Of a stretch of DNA of 64,000 nt, positions 1 to 8,512 are shown piece by piece. This DNA is from Lysobacterales bacterium 15-68-25. GTDB lineage: Bacteria; Pseudomonadota; Gammaproteobacteria; Xanthomonadales; Rhodanobacteraceae. Every line of letters begins with the position of its first letter. Positions within the stretch are counted from its first letter, which is position 1. The DNA is taken from contig NCKB01000006.1 of NCBI GenBank assembly GCA_002279065.1, forward strand, positions 186,001-250,000. Reading direction: 5' to 3'. The notes under the pieces are model-generated. The model saw only the letters and a list, made by a program, of their open reading frames with translations, ran no database searches and was not told where the DNA came from. The position numbers and the translations under genes are program-made.

Positions 1-786
1 GGCCTCGCTGACGCCTTCATGCACGTGCAGGTTGTCGCGCTTCTGCGCGCCCACCGTGGTCTCGAATGCATAGCGGTCGCGGCCCGGCGCCTTGTAGTCG
101 TGGCAGAGGAAGATGCGCGTGGCATCCGGCAGCGCAAATATCTTCCGGATCGAGCGATACAGCGTGGCCGCATCGCCGCCGGGGAAATCGCAGCGCGCCG
201 TGCCGTAGTCGGGCATGAACAGGGTGTCGCCGACGAAGGCAGCGTCGCCGATCACGTGGGTCATGCAGGCGGGCGTGTGGCCGGGTGTATGGATCGCCAC
301 CGCGTCGATATCGCCGACCTTGTAGGCCTCGCCGTCGACGAACAGGTGGTCGAACTGGCTGCCGTCGCGGGCGAACTCGGTGCCCGCGTTGAACAGCTTG
401 CCGAAGGTCTCCTGCACGGTGCGGATGTGCGCGCCGATGCCGAGCTTTCCGCCCAGTTGCTGCTGGATGTAGGGCGCGGCGGAGAGGTGGTCGGCGTGCA
501 CGTGGGTATCGATCACCCAGTCGACGGTCAGATCATGCTCGCGGACCCAGGCGACGATGGCGTCGGCCGAATCGTGGCGGGTGCGCCCGGAAGCCGCGTC
601 GTAGTCGAGCACGCTGTCGATCACCGCGGCGCGGCGGGTGCCCGGATCGGACACGACGTAGCTGAAGGTGTTGGACGGCTCGTCGAAGAACGCTCTCACA
701 TCGGGGTGCTGGGAGGCCATTTCCTGCTCCTGGGCCGGCATCGGGTCATACATGGCGGGCGAGTTGCCTGACACGGAAGGCGCCAT
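1..786 (-). CDS. MBL-fold metallo-hydrolase, ETHE1/persulfide-dioxygenase-like (3' end outside window)
   Basis: The reverse strand reads open for 262 codons from ATG at 786 and runs off the window edge, so the C-terminus is missing. A strong Shine-Dalgarno (AAGGAG) lies 6 bases before this ATG. After a short N-terminal extension (MAPSVSGNSPAMYDP) the protein has the metallo-beta-lactamase core: an Asn/Ser-rich first strand (PSNTFSYVV), the metal motif THVHADH at about residue 97, then HTPGHTP and GDTLF(M)PDYGTARCDFPGG. The last segment (GTARCDFPGG) is typical of the ETHE1/Blh branch, which oxidises glutathione persulfide, rather than of glyoxalase II. Such genes are often controlled by BigR-type ArsR repressors, but no ArsR gene is visible here. 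The reaction is inferred from family resemblance. Confidence 0.85.
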   Translation of the reverse strand, partial: MAPSVSGNSPAMYDPMPAQEQEMASQHPDVRAFFDEPSNTFSYVVSDPGTRRAAVIDSVLDYDAASGRTRHDSADAIVAWVREHDLTVDWVIDTHVHADHLSAAPYIQQQLGGKLGIGAHIRTVQETFGKLFNAGTEFARDGSQFDHLFVDGEAYKVGDIDAVAIHTPGHTPACMTHVIGDAAFVGDTLFMPDYGTARCDFPGGDAATLYRSIRKIFALPDATRIFLCHDYKAPGRDRYAFETTVGAQKRDNLHVHEGVSEA

Positions 787-797
787 CACCAACTCCT

Positions 798-817
798 TAT
801 ATTAGCACATTCGAATA
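798..817. promoter_or_regulatory. AT-rich interrupted palindrome upstream of the metallo-hydrolase
   Basis: ATATTAGCACATTCGAATAT has perfect 5-base outer arms (ATATT/AATAT) and several inner matches. It sits directly before the Shine-Dalgarno of the metallo-hydrolase gene. AT-rich palindromes in this position are the kind of site used by ArsR-type sulfide sensors such as BigR, but the regulator is not in the window. The remaining 818-983 stretch shows no convincing gene. Confidence 0.4.
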
Positions 818-983
818 TTTCAAGGCGGCCGCGAAGGTGCACGGGCATCGGTCTGGTCCTGCTCCGCGAGGGCCGCCAGCAGCGGCGCGTCGGGGCCGGG
901 GTGGCGACTGGAGCGCGCTTGCGGAGCGTGAGCTTGGGACTTGAGCTCCTGAAATTTTGCCAGGCCAAAAACTGCGACATAGA

Positions 984-1019
984 TATTTGCCTTGACAAAT
1001 AAACTCATGGCAATAGAAT
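984..1019 (+). promoter_or_regulatory. Sigma70-type promoter overlapped by a MarR-type operator
   Basis: A consensus -35 box TTGACA (992-997) is followed after 16 bases by TAGAAT (1014-1019), predicting a transcription start near 1026. The -35 box lies within the palindrome TATTTGCCTTGACAAATA (984-1001; 6-base perfect arms). This is the usual arrangement for an autoregulating MarR repressor. The predicted start nearly coincides with ATG 1028, so the message would be leaderless or nearly so. Confidence 0.65.
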
Positions 1020-1027
1020 GCGCGTCC

Positions 1028-1495
1028 ATGAATGACGCTACGCACACCTGTTCCATCGCCAAGGGCCCCCCGGAAAGCCTTGGCGTGCTGCTGGGCCTGG
1101 TCCGCACCGAGATCGTCCGCGCGATGGAATCGGAGCTGGCAGCGCAGCAGATCGGCCTGCGCTTCACCCAGTTCCTGATCCTCAAGAAGCTGGCCAAGCT
1201 GGGCCCGATGAGCGCCAGTGAGCTGGCCCGCGCGGTCGAGCTCGATGGCGGTGCGATGACCCGCCAGCTCGACCAGCTCGAGGCCAAGGGCCTGCTGCGT
1301 CGCACCCCCCACGAGCAGGACCGGCGCGCGCTGCGCATCGAGCTGACCGAGGCCGGCGACGCGCTGTGGCAGCAGATGACCCCCTGCAACGAACGTGTGC
1401 TCGAAGCGGCCCAGCGCTCGCTGAGCACGACCGAACGCGAACAGCTCCACGACTACCTGGAGCGCGTGCTGCACGCGCTCCGCGACCGATCCTGA
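1028..1495 (+). CDS. MarR-family transcriptional regulator of the efflux operon
   Basis: A 155-residue winged-helix protein. The recognition region reads FTQFLILKKLAKLGPMSASELARAVELDGGAMTRQLDQLEAKGLLRR, followed by the wing with the conserved Asp-Arg (EQDRRALRIELTEAG), as in MarR/EmrR. The frame is open further upstream (TTG 992, ATG 1007), but those codons lie inside the predicted promoter, so ATG 1028 is preferred. The gene leads a co-directional cluster with an outer-membrane factor, an EmrA-like and an EmrB-like protein. It probably represses itself and the pump and is released by small hydrophobic or phenolic ligands, as known for MarR/EmrR. The ligand cannot be told from the sequence. 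Confidence 0.88.
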   Translation: MNDATHTCSIAKGPPESLGVLLGLVRTEIVRAMESELAAQQIGLRFTQFLILKKLAKLGPMSASELARAVELDGGAMTRQLDQLEAKGLLRRTPHEQDRRALRIELTEAGDALWQQMTPCNERVLEAAQRSLSTTEREQLHDYLERVLHALRDRS

Positions 1496-1526
1496 CCCCC
1501 CACACCTCTCCCCAGAGATCACGATC

Positions 1527-2996
1527 ATGCGCCTGCATCACCTCGCGGCCGGTATCGGGTTTTCGCTGTTGCTGGCCGCCTGTGCGACCAGCGGTGGCCT
1601 GCACCCGAACGGCACGCTGACCGACCCGTCCTCGCTGGCCACCAGCCAGAGCCTGGCGCGCGTACATGCTGCCGAGGCGACCTGGCCGAGCCAGGACTGG
1701 TGGACCGCGCTGGGCGATCCGCAACTCGACGCGCTGATCGCCGAGGCGCTGCGCGACAACCCCGGACTGGCCGTCGCCGATGCCCGCGCCCGCGAGGCGC
1801 AGTCGGCGGTGGTCGACGCCAACGCAGCGCGCGGTCCCAGCGTGAACGCGGGCGCCGCGGTGTCGGGCGCCCGTCTGCCGCCGACCGTCATGCCCGGTGG
1901 CCATTTCCTGCGGGCGGAGTACGGCTACGCCAGCTTCAACTGGGGACTGGACCTGTGGGGCGGCAATAAGGCCGCCTGGCAAGCGGCGGTCGGCGCGGCC
2001 AAGGCTGCCGACATCGACTCGCGCGCCGCGCGCATCGAGCTGTCTGCCAACGTCGCACGCGCCTACGCCCGCCTTGGCTATGCCTTCGCCCAGAAGGATG
2101 TTGCCGACGCCGAGTACCAGCGCGCCAGCGAGGCCCGCAAGCTGACCGCGCAGCGTGTGGCCGCCGGCATCGACAGCCAGCTCCAGCTCAAGCAGGGCGA
2201 CGCCGAGGTGGCGCAGGCCCAGCGTCAGCAGGCGGTGGCTGATCGTGCCGTGGATGCGGCCCGTTCGGCGCTGTCGGTGCTGCTCGGCAAGGGGCCGGAC
2301 CGCGGTCTTTCGATCGCCCGTCCGGCGGTGTTGCGACCGTCCGCCGTGGCGGTGCCGGCGAACCTCCCCGTCGACCTGCTCGGCCATCGCCCCGACCTTG
2401 TCGCCGCGCGCTGGCGGGTCGAGGCGACTGGCAAGCAGATCAAGGCGGCCAAGGCCGAGTTCCTGCCCAACGTCAGCATCGGCGCGATGGCCGGCCTGCT
2501 CGCCACCGGCGGTCACAACCTGTTCGAGCTGCCCGCGCGCTTCTACCAGTTCGGACCGTCGCTCAGCCTGCCGATCTTCGACGGCGGCCGCCTGCGCGCC
2601 AACCTCGATCGCCAGGATGCCGCCTACGACATGGCCGTGGCGCAGTACAACCAGACCCTGGTGGGCGCGGTGAACGAGGTGGCGGACGACCTGTCCGCGC
2701 TGGACTCGCTGCGCACCCAGATCGACGCCCAGCAGCGTGCGCTCGATGCCGCCCGCGATGCCTGGAAGCTGGCCGAGCAGCGCTACAAGGCCGGTGTCGG
2801 CAGTTACCTGGAAGCGCTGTCGGTGCGCCAGCAGCTGCTGCAGGCCGAGCAGGGCATGGCTGCGCTCAAGGCACAGCAGGTCGACACCTCGGTGCAGCTG
2901 CTTGCCGCGCTCGGTGGCGGCTACCAGCCGCGCGACGCAGCGGCCGTGCCGCCCTCCGTTTCCTCCTCCCCCGTTCCCCCCTCCGATCATTCCTGA
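1527..2996 (+). CDS. NodT/OprM-type outer-membrane efflux lipoprotein
   Basis: 489 residues. The N-terminus is a lipoprotein signal with lipobox LLAAC (Cys about residue 19), followed by two outer-membrane efflux (OEP/TolC-like) repeats. Family hallmarks include WWTALGDPQLDALIAEAL near residue 63, a YASFNWGLDLWGGN strand, LPVDLLGHRPDLVAARWRVEAT in mid-protein, and GPSLSLPIFDGGRLRANL before the second repeat. It would form the trimeric outer-membrane channel for the EmrAB-like pump encoded immediately downstream (8-base gap to emrA). The MarR gene ends 31 bases upstream, so all four genes probably form one operon. Confidence 0.92.
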   Translation: MRLHHLAAGIGFSLLLAACATSGGLHPNGTLTDPSSLATSQSLARVHAAEATWPSQDWWTALGDPQLDALIAEALRDNPGLAVADARAREAQSAVVDANAARGPSVNAGAAVSGARLPPTVMPGGHFLRAEYGYASFNWGLDLWGGNKAAWQAAVGAAKAADIDSRAARIELSANVARAYARLGYAFAQKDVADAEYQRASEARKLTAQRVAAGIDSQLQLKQGDAEVAQAQRQQAVADRAVDAARSALSVLLGKGPDRGLSIARPAVLRPSAVAVPANLPVDLLGHRPDLVAARWRVEATGKQIKAAKAEFLPNVSIGAMAGLLATGGHNLFELPARFYQFGPSLSLPIFDGGRLRANLDRQDAAYDMAVAQYNQTLVGAVNEVADDLSALDSLRTQIDAQQRALDAARDAWKLAEQRYKAGVGSYLEALSVRQQLLQAEQGMAALKAQQVDTSVQLLAALGGGYQPRDAAAVPPSVSSSPVPPSDHS

Positions 2997-3004
2997 GGCC
3001 GACC

Positions 3005-4186
3005 ATGTCCAGCCCCACTTCTCCGACGGCCGACAACCCGGCCAACAACCGCCGCGGCCTGCTCCTGCGCCTGCTGCTCGTCGTCATCGTCCTGGCCGCC
3101 ATCGGCTGGACGGTGTGGTACTTCCTCGACGGCCGCTGGTACGAGGACACCGACGACGCCTACGTCAACGGCAACATCGTGCAGATCACCCCGCAGCTCC
3201 CGGGCACGGTGGTGACCATCGGCGCCGACGACGGCGACCTGGTGCACGCCGGCGACGTGCTGGTGAAGCTCGACAAGAGCAACGCCGAGGTCGCGCTGGC
3301 CGAAGCGAAGGCCAACCTGGCGAACACCGTGCGCAAGGTGCGCGGCCTGTACAGCAACGTCACCGGTGCCCAGGCCGACGTGGCCGCGCGCAAGGTGGCG
3401 GTCGACAAGGCCCGCGCCGACTTCGAGCGCCGCAAGGACCTCGCCAAGACCGGTGCGATCTCGGCCGAGGAGCTGGCCCATGCCCGCGACGCGCTGGCCG
3501 CCGCGCAGAGCGCGCTGACCACCGCCGAGCAGATGTACAACACCAGCCGCGTGCTGGTCGACGACACCGTGGTCGCCTCCCATCCGGACGTGCAGGCCGC
3601 CGCGGCGAAGCTGCGTGCCGCCTACCTCGACGACCTGCGCACCACCATCGTGGCGCCGGTCGACGGCTACGTCGCCAAGCGCTCGGTGCAGCTCGGCCAG
3701 CGCGTGGCGCCGGGTGCGCCGATGATGGCGGTGGTGCCGCTTCACCAGGTGTGGATCGACGCGAACTTCAAGGAAACCCAGCTCACCCACATGCGCATCG
3801 GCCAGCCGGTGGACATCACCACCGACCTGTACGGCGACGACGTCGTCTACAAGGGCAAGGTGCAGAGCCTGGGCGTGGGCACCGGCAGCGCGTTCTCGCT
3901 GCTGCCGGCGCAGAACGCCACCGGCAACTGGATCAAGATCGTGCAGCGCGTACCCGTGCGCGTGGTGTTCACCGAGCCGAAGCAGCTCGACGCGCATCCG
4001 CTGCGTATCGGCCTGTCCAGCGACGTCACGGTGAGCCTGCATGACCAGAACGGTCCGATGCTGGCCCGCCAGTCGCCGGCGGCGCCGGTGCTCAACACCG
4101 ACGTCTACGAGCAGCAGCTGGCGAAGGCGGACGACCTGATCGCCCGCATCATCCACGCCAACATGGCCGGCGGTAAGGGCCGCTAA
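3005..4186 (+). CDS. emrA: EmrA/HlyD-family periplasmic adaptor of MFS efflux pump
   Basis: 393 residues. A short cytoplasmic N-terminus is followed by one membrane helix (about 19-40) and the EmrA signature DDAYVNGNIVQITPQLPGTV. Then come a lipoyl half-motif (DDGDLVHAGDVLVKLD), an alpha-helical hairpin of about 120 residues, and the second lipoyl half (VDGYVAKRSVQLGQRVAPGAPM). It bridges the inner-membrane EmrB-like transporter and the NodT-type channel. It starts 8 bases after the upstream gene stops, consistent with co-transcription. The symbol is at family level; the drug range is not predictable. Confidence 0.92.
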   Translation: MSSPTSPTADNPANNRRGLLLRLLLVVIVLAAIGWTVWYFLDGRWYEDTDDAYVNGNIVQITPQLPGTVVTIGADDGDLVHAGDVLVKLDKSNAEVALAEAKANLANTVRKVRGLYSNVTGAQADVAARKVAVDKARADFERRKDLAKTGAISAEELAHARDALAAAQSALTTAEQMYNTSRVLVDDTVVASHPDVQAAAAKLRAAYLDDLRTTIVAPVDGYVAKRSVQLGQRVAPGAPMMAVVPLHQVWIDANFKETQLTHMRIGQPVDITTDLYGDDVVYKGKVQSLGVGTGSAFSLLPAQNATGNWIKIVQRVPVRVVFTEPKQLDAHPLRIGLSSDVTVSLHDQNGPMLARQSPAAPVLNTDVYEQQLAKADDLIARIIHANMAGGKGR

Positions 4187-4199
4187 TTCGCCCGCCGCC

Positions 4200-4231
4200 C
4201 CGGTGCCGCCGTTCCCCACCGGCGGCACCGG
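4200..4231. terminator. GC-rich intercistronic hairpin between emrA and emrB
   Basis: Perfect 12-base arms (CCGGTGCCGCCG / CGGCGGCACCGG) with an 8-base loop lie in the 72-base gap after emrA. There is no T tract. It may attenuate transcription or stabilise the upstream message rather than terminate fully. Confidence 0.5.
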
Positions 4232-4258
4232 TCCCTCCCCCGCCCACTTCGAGTCGTC

Positions 4259-5785
4259 ATGAGCACAGCCTTCCGTCCACCCAACCTGGCGCTGACCACG
4301 ATCGGCCTGTCGCTGGCGACCTTCATGCAGGTGCTGGACACGACCATCGCCAACGTGTCGCTGCCGACCATTGCCGGCAACCTCGGCGTGAGCTCGAACC
4401 AGAGCACCTGGGTGATCACCTCGTTTGCGGTGAGCATGGCGATCTCGCTGCCGCTCACCGGCTTCCTCACCCGCCGTTTCGGCGAGGTGAAGCTGTTCGT
4501 GTGGTCGACCCTGCTGTTCGCGCTGACCTCGTTCCTGTGCGGCGTCTCGCAGAGCATGGGCATGCTGATCCTGTTCCGCGCGATCCAGGGCGCGGTGGCC
4601 GGTCCGATGTACCCGATCACGCAGAGCCTGCTGATCTCGATCTACCCGCCGGCCAAGCGCGGCATGGCGCTGGCGCTGCTGGCGATGGTCACGGTGGTGG
4701 CGCCGATCGCCGGGCCGATCCTCGGCGGCGTGATCACCGACAACTACTCCTGGCCGTGGATCTTCTTCATCAACGTGCCGATCGGCATCTTCGCCAGTTC
4801 GGTGGTCGCCGCGCAGATGCGCGAGCGGGTGGAGCAGACCCAGCGGCCGAAGATTGACTACGTCGGCCTGATCACCCTGATCATCGGCGTCGGTGCGTTG
4901 CAGGTGGTGCTGGACAAGGGCAACGACGAGGACTGGTTCAACTCCACCTTCATCGTGGTCACCAGCATCGTCTCGGCGATCGCGCTGGCGGTGTTCCTGA
5001 TCTGGGAGCTGACCGACAAGGACCCGATCGTCGACCTCAAGCTGTTCCGCCACCGCAACTTCAGCGCCGGCACGCTGGCGCTGGTACTGGCCTACGCCGC
5101 GTTCTTCTCGATCGGCCTGCTGGTGCCGCTGTGGCTGCAGCGCAATCTCGGCTACACCTCCACTTGGGCGGGCTTCGCCACCGCGCCGCTGGGCGTGATC
5201 CCGGTGCTGCTGACCTTCATCGTCGGCAAGTACGCGAACCGCACGGACCTGCGCCTGCTGGCCTCGGCCGCGTTCGTGGTGATGGGCGTGACCTGCTTCC
5301 TGCGCTCGGACTTCTATCTGGGCATCGACTTCACCCACGTGGCGCTGGTGCAGCTGATCCAGGGCCTGGGCGTGGCACTCTTCTTCATGCCGGTGCTGTC
5401 GATCCTGCTGTCGGACCTGCAGCAGAACGAGATCGCGGCAGGCTCCGGCCTGGCCACGTTCCTGCGCACGCTGGGCGGCAGCTTCGCCGCCTCGATCACC
5501 ACCTTCATGTGGGATCACCGAGCCGTGGTGCACCACGCCCAGCTGGCCGAGCGGATCAACCCGTACAACCCGGTGGCGACCGGCGCGATCGAGCAGCTCG
5601 GCGGCGGCAACGACCAGCTGGCCGCCGGCATGATCAACGGCATGATCACCCAGCAGGGCTACCAGATCGCCTTCAACGAGGTGTTCCACGTGCTGGGCTG
5701 GATCTTCCTCGGGCTGGTCGCGGTGATCTGGCTGGCCAAGCCGCCGTTCGCGGCGAAGGCCGGCCCCGCCTCGGGCGGACACTGA
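4259..5785 (+). CDS. emrB: EmrB-like DHA2 (14-helix) MFS multidrug transporter
   Basis: 508 residues, almost entirely hydrophobic helices, fitting a 14-segment DHA2 drug:H+ antiporter. Early motifs are MQVLDTTIANVSLPTIAGNLGVSSNQSTWV in helix 1 and GFLTRRFGEVKLF in the helix 2-3 loop (motif A). The antiporter motif C region reads APIAGPILGGVITDNYSWPWIFFINVPIG. All are characteristic of EmrB/QacA. It is the energy-coupled component of the tripartite pump with the EmrA and NodT proteins upstream. The 72-base gap before it contains a strong hairpin but no obvious new promoter. Confidence 0.93.
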   Translation: MSTAFRPPNLALTTIGLSLATFMQVLDTTIANVSLPTIAGNLGVSSNQSTWVITSFAVSMAISLPLTGFLTRRFGEVKLFVWSTLLFALTSFLCGVSQSMGMLILFRAIQGAVAGPMYPITQSLLISIYPPAKRGMALALLAMVTVVAPIAGPILGGVITDNYSWPWIFFINVPIGIFASSVVAAQMRERVEQTQRPKIDYVGLITLIIGVGALQVVLDKGNDEDWFNSTFIVVTSIVSAIALAVFLIWELTDKDPIVDLKLFRHRNFSAGTLALVLAYAAFFSIGLLVPLWLQRNLGYTSTWAGFATAPLGVIPVLLTFIVGKYANRTDLRLLASAAFVVMGVTCFLRSDFYLGIDFTHVALVQLIQGLGVALFFMPVLSILLSDLQQNEIAAGSGLATFLRTLGGSFAASITTFMWDHRAVVHHAQLAERINPYNPVATGAIEQLGGGNDQLAAGMINGMITQQGYQIAFNEVFHVLGWIFLGLVAVIWLAKPPFAAKAGPASGGH

Positions 5786-5876
5786 GCGCCGGCGCGCGCC
5801 GTCTTCAGCAGAACTGAACATGGCGCGCGCTATGGTGGCGCGGTTTCGTCCCGACCCTCAGCCCGAGGAGAACGCC

Positions 5877-6194
5877 ATGATCCGCACTGTCACGCTTGTC
5901 GCTTCCCTGGTTGCCATGGCCCTGGTCGCAGGAGCCGCCTCCGCGCAGACCATGCCGGCCGCCGCCGGCTCCGTCCCCATGGGGCCGGCGCACATGCATC
6001 GCCTGCACGGCACCCAGTACGTGCAGGGCATGCACCGCATGCCGGCCACCGTCACCTCGGCCGATCCGGCCACCGGCCTGGTCAAGGTCGAATCGGCCGG
6101 CATGGCGCTGGTGCTGCACTTTCCGCCGCCGGCGATGAAGGACCTCAAGCCGGGCGACAAGATCACCCTGCACATGGGCTTCAGCCAGCCCTGA
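5877..6194 (+). CDS. Secreted CusF-like copper-binding protein
   Basis: 105 residues with a clear signal peptide (MIRTVTLVASLVAMALVAGAASA). A Met/His-containing segment (GPAHMHRLHGTQYVQGMHRM) is followed by a small OB-like domain: PATVTSADPATGLVKVES ... MKDLKPGDKITLHM. This matches the CusF copper-chaperone fold, but the classical WPAMTM metal strand is missing. GAGGAG at about 5865 is the ribosome site and supports ATG 5877. It stands 60 bases ahead of copL and probably serves as a periplasmic copper buffer with CopAB. Confidence 0.75.
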   Translation: MIRTVTLVASLVAMALVAGAASAQTMPAAAGSVPMGPAHMHRLHGTQYVQGMHRMPATVTSADPATGLVKVESAGMALVLHFPPPAMKDLKPGDKITLHMGFSQP

Positions 6195-6254
6195 ATCCGC
6201 CTGGAGCCTGCTCCAGCGTTGAGCGGGCAGCCGGCGCCCCGTAATCTCTCGCGC

Positions 6255-6635
6255 ATGTCCCTTGCACCGCATCTGCTCCGTCGATCGTCACGCCTTTGGG
6301 TGCTGGGCCTGTTGGCCTGGTTGACGCTGGCGCTGCAGGCGGCGGTCGCGGTTCCCGCCGGCCATCCCGCCATGCACGGCGGGATGGCTGCGATGGCGAC
6401 GATGCCCCTGCACGACGCGGCGAAGACGGATGCCCACCCCGGTGCGGCCGATTGCTGTGGTGCGCCCGCGACAGCGCACTGCGCCTGCCCGGCCGCCTGC
6501 ACCGCGGCCGTACCGACCCTGCCGGATGGCTGGCTGCTGGCGGTCCTGCCGCCGCCGTCCGGTCCCGCCGCCCGCCCGGCAGGCGCGGCGCCGCAGCGTT
6601 TCGGCAGTCCGCCGTTGCGACCTCCCCTGGCCTGA
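6255..6635 (+). CDS. copL: CopL-family metal-binding regulatory/leader protein
   Basis: 126 residues with an N-terminal hydrophobic segment (LLAWLTLALQAAVAV). A His/Met/Cys-rich centre follows (HPAMHGGMAAMATMPLHDAAKTDAHPGAADCCGAP..HCACPAAC), ending in a Pro-rich tail. The position directly upstream of copA and the CC/CxCxxxC clusters match CopL of Xanthomonas and Stenotrophomonas, which is needed for copper induction of copAB. How CopL acts is not fully settled. It lies 90 bases before copA and likely shares its transcript. Confidence 0.8.
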   Translation: MSLAPHLLRRSSRLWVLGLLAWLTLALQAAVAVPAGHPAMHGGMAAMATMPLHDAAKTDAHPGAADCCGAPATAHCACPAACTAAVPTLPDGWLLAVLPPPSGPAARPAGAAPQRFGSPPLRPPLA

Positions 6636-6725
6636 GTCCTCCCCACGCCCGCTCCCGTCCGGCCAGGTGCCGGATGGGCCAACTGGTTTGCGCGCCGCAT
6701 CCCGGCGTCGCGCGAGGAGTGACCG

Positions 6726-8492
6726 ATGAACCGCTTTCCCCTGTTCCCACCGGCCGCCCGGCGGCTGGACCTGTCCCGCCGCCGTTTCGTGCAAGGCATC
6801 GCGCTGGGCGGTGCCGCCGCGGCGCTCGGATTCGTCCCGACGGCATCCGCCAAGGGGCGCCCGATGGGCACCCCTGCCGGCACGTTGCCGGAGCTGTCCG
6901 GCAACGAGTTCGCGCTGGAGATCGGCGAGCAGCCGGTCGATTTCACTGGTCGCCAGCGCCTGGCGCATGCCGTCAACGGCAGCGTGCCCGGTCCCTTGCT
7001 GCGCTGGCGCGAGGGCACCGAGGTCACCCTGCGCGTGACCAACCGCCTGGCCGTGCCGACCTCGATCCACTGGCACGGCATCCTGGTGCCGGCCTCGATG
7101 GACGGCGTGCCGGGCCTGAGCTTTCCCGGCATCGCACCCGGCGAGACCTTCACCTACCGTTTTCCGGTCAGGCAGTCCGGCACCTACTGGTACCACTCGC
7201 ACAGCCGCTTCCAGGAGCAGACCGGGCTGTACGGCGCCATCGTGGTCGCCCCGGCCGATGGTGAACGCCATCCGGCGGACCGCGAGCACGTGCTGCTGCT
7301 GTCGGACTGGACCGACGACGATCCCGAGCACGTCTACGCCACGCTCAAGCGCCACAGCGATTACTACAACTACGCCGAACCCACCGCGCCGGAGTTCTTC
7401 CGCGACGCGCGCGAACACGGCTTGCAGCACGCACTGGCGACGCGACGCATGTGGAACCGCATGCGGATGAGCCCGAGCGATCTCAGCGACGTCTCCGGTG
7501 CCACCTACACCTATCTGATGAACGGCACCGCGCCGGCGGGCAACTGGACCGGGCTGTTCCGCCCGGGCGAGCGCGTGCGGCTGCGCTTCATCAACGGCTC
7601 GTCGATGACCTTCTTCGACGTGCGCATCCCCGGCCTGCGCATGACCGTGGTCGCCGCCGACGGCCAGGACGTGGAACCGGTGAGCGTGGACGAGTTCCGC
7701 ATCGGCGTGGCCGAGACCTACGACGTGATCGTGGAGCCGACTGACGACCGCGCCTACACCGTGTTCGCCCAGGCCATCGACCGCACCGGCTATGCCCGCG
7801 GCACGTTGGCACCGCGCCCCGGCATGGCCGCCGCGGTGCCGTCGATGGATCCGCGTGCGCGGCTGACGATGATCGACATGATGGGCGCAATGGCGATGGG
7901 CCACGGCGGTCATGCCGGTCACGCGGTGCCCGGCATGGCAATGCCCGACATGCCTTCGGGCACGCGCCCGGCGATGGCCCATCACGCGCGCACCGAATAC
8001 GGCCCCGACGTGGACATGCGCGTGGACATGCCGCGCGACAACCTCGACGACCCCGGCGTCGGCCTGCGCGACAACGGCCGACGCGTGCTCACCTACGCCG
8101 ACCTGCGCACCGTCGGTGGTCCGCTGGATCCGCGCCCGCCCGGTCGCGAGATCGAGCTGCACCTCACCGGCAACATGGAGCGCTACCGCTGGTCGTTCGA
8201 CGGCGTGCCGTATGCCGAGGCCACGCCGATCCACTTCCGCGCGGGCGAGCGCCTGCGCATCGTGCTGGTCAACGACACCATGATGAACCACCCGATCCAC
8301 CTGCACGGCATGTGGAGCGAGCTGGAGAATCCGGACGGCACGTTCCAGGTGCGCAAGCACACTATCAACGTGCAGCCGGCGCAGCGCGTGAGCTACGCCG
8401 TGACCGCCGATGCCCCGGGGCATTGGGCCTACCACTGCCACATGCTCTACCACATGGAGGCGGGCATGTTCCGCGAGGTGGTGGTGTCGTGA
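6726..8492 (+). CDS. copA: Multicopper oxidase CopA (periplasmic, Tat-exported)
   Basis: 588 residues. The N-terminus has a twin-arginine signal (SRRRFVQGIALGGAAAALGF). Three cupredoxin domains carry the copper motifs HWHGI, YHSHS, HPIHLHG and the C-terminal HCHMLYHMEAGMFREVVVS. A Met/His-rich insert (MGAMAMGHGGHAGHAVPGMAMPDM) starts near residue 384, as in CopA proteins that bind extra copper. It oxidises and sequesters Cu(I) in the periplasm. GAGGAG-type pairing precedes ATG 6726. CopB starts at or just after the copA stop, so the two are co-translated. Confidence 0.95.
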   Translation: MNRFPLFPPAARRLDLSRRRFVQGIALGGAAAALGFVPTASAKGRPMGTPAGTLPELSGNEFALEIGEQPVDFTGRQRLAHAVNGSVPGPLLRWREGTEVTLRVTNRLAVPTSIHWHGILVPASMDGVPGLSFPGIAPGETFTYRFPVRQSGTYWYHSHSRFQEQTGLYGAIVVAPADGERHPADREHVLLLSDWTDDDPEHVYATLKRHSDYYNYAEPTAPEFFRDAREHGLQHALATRRMWNRMRMSPSDLSDVSGATYTYLMNGTAPAGNWTGLFRPGERVRLRFINGSSMTFFDVRIPGLRMTVVAADGQDVEPVSVDEFRIGVAETYDVIVEPTDDRAYTVFAQAIDRTGYARGTLAPRPGMAAAVPSMDPRARLTMIDMMGAMAMGHGGHAGHAVPGMAMPDMPSGTRPAMAHHARTEYGPDVDMRVDMPRDNLDDPGVGLRDNGRRVLTYADLRTVGGPLDPRPPGREIELHLTGNMERYRWSFDGVPYAEATPIHFRAGERLRIVLVNDTMMNHPIHLHGMWSELENPDGTFQVRKHTINVQPAQRVSYAVTADAPGHWAYHCHMLYHMEAGMFREVVVS

Positions 8493-8512
8493 GCAGCTGC
8501 CGGATTCCAACG

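Noticed and set aside
19-771. Open frame of 250 codons on the plus strand at the window start
   Set aside because: Antisense to the metallo-hydrolase, which has clear catalytic motifs and a ribosome site.
820-985. Short minus-strand frames between the metallo-hydrolase and MarR genes
   Set aside because: No ribosome site, and Pro/Ala/Arg-rich composition; at most a decayed gene.
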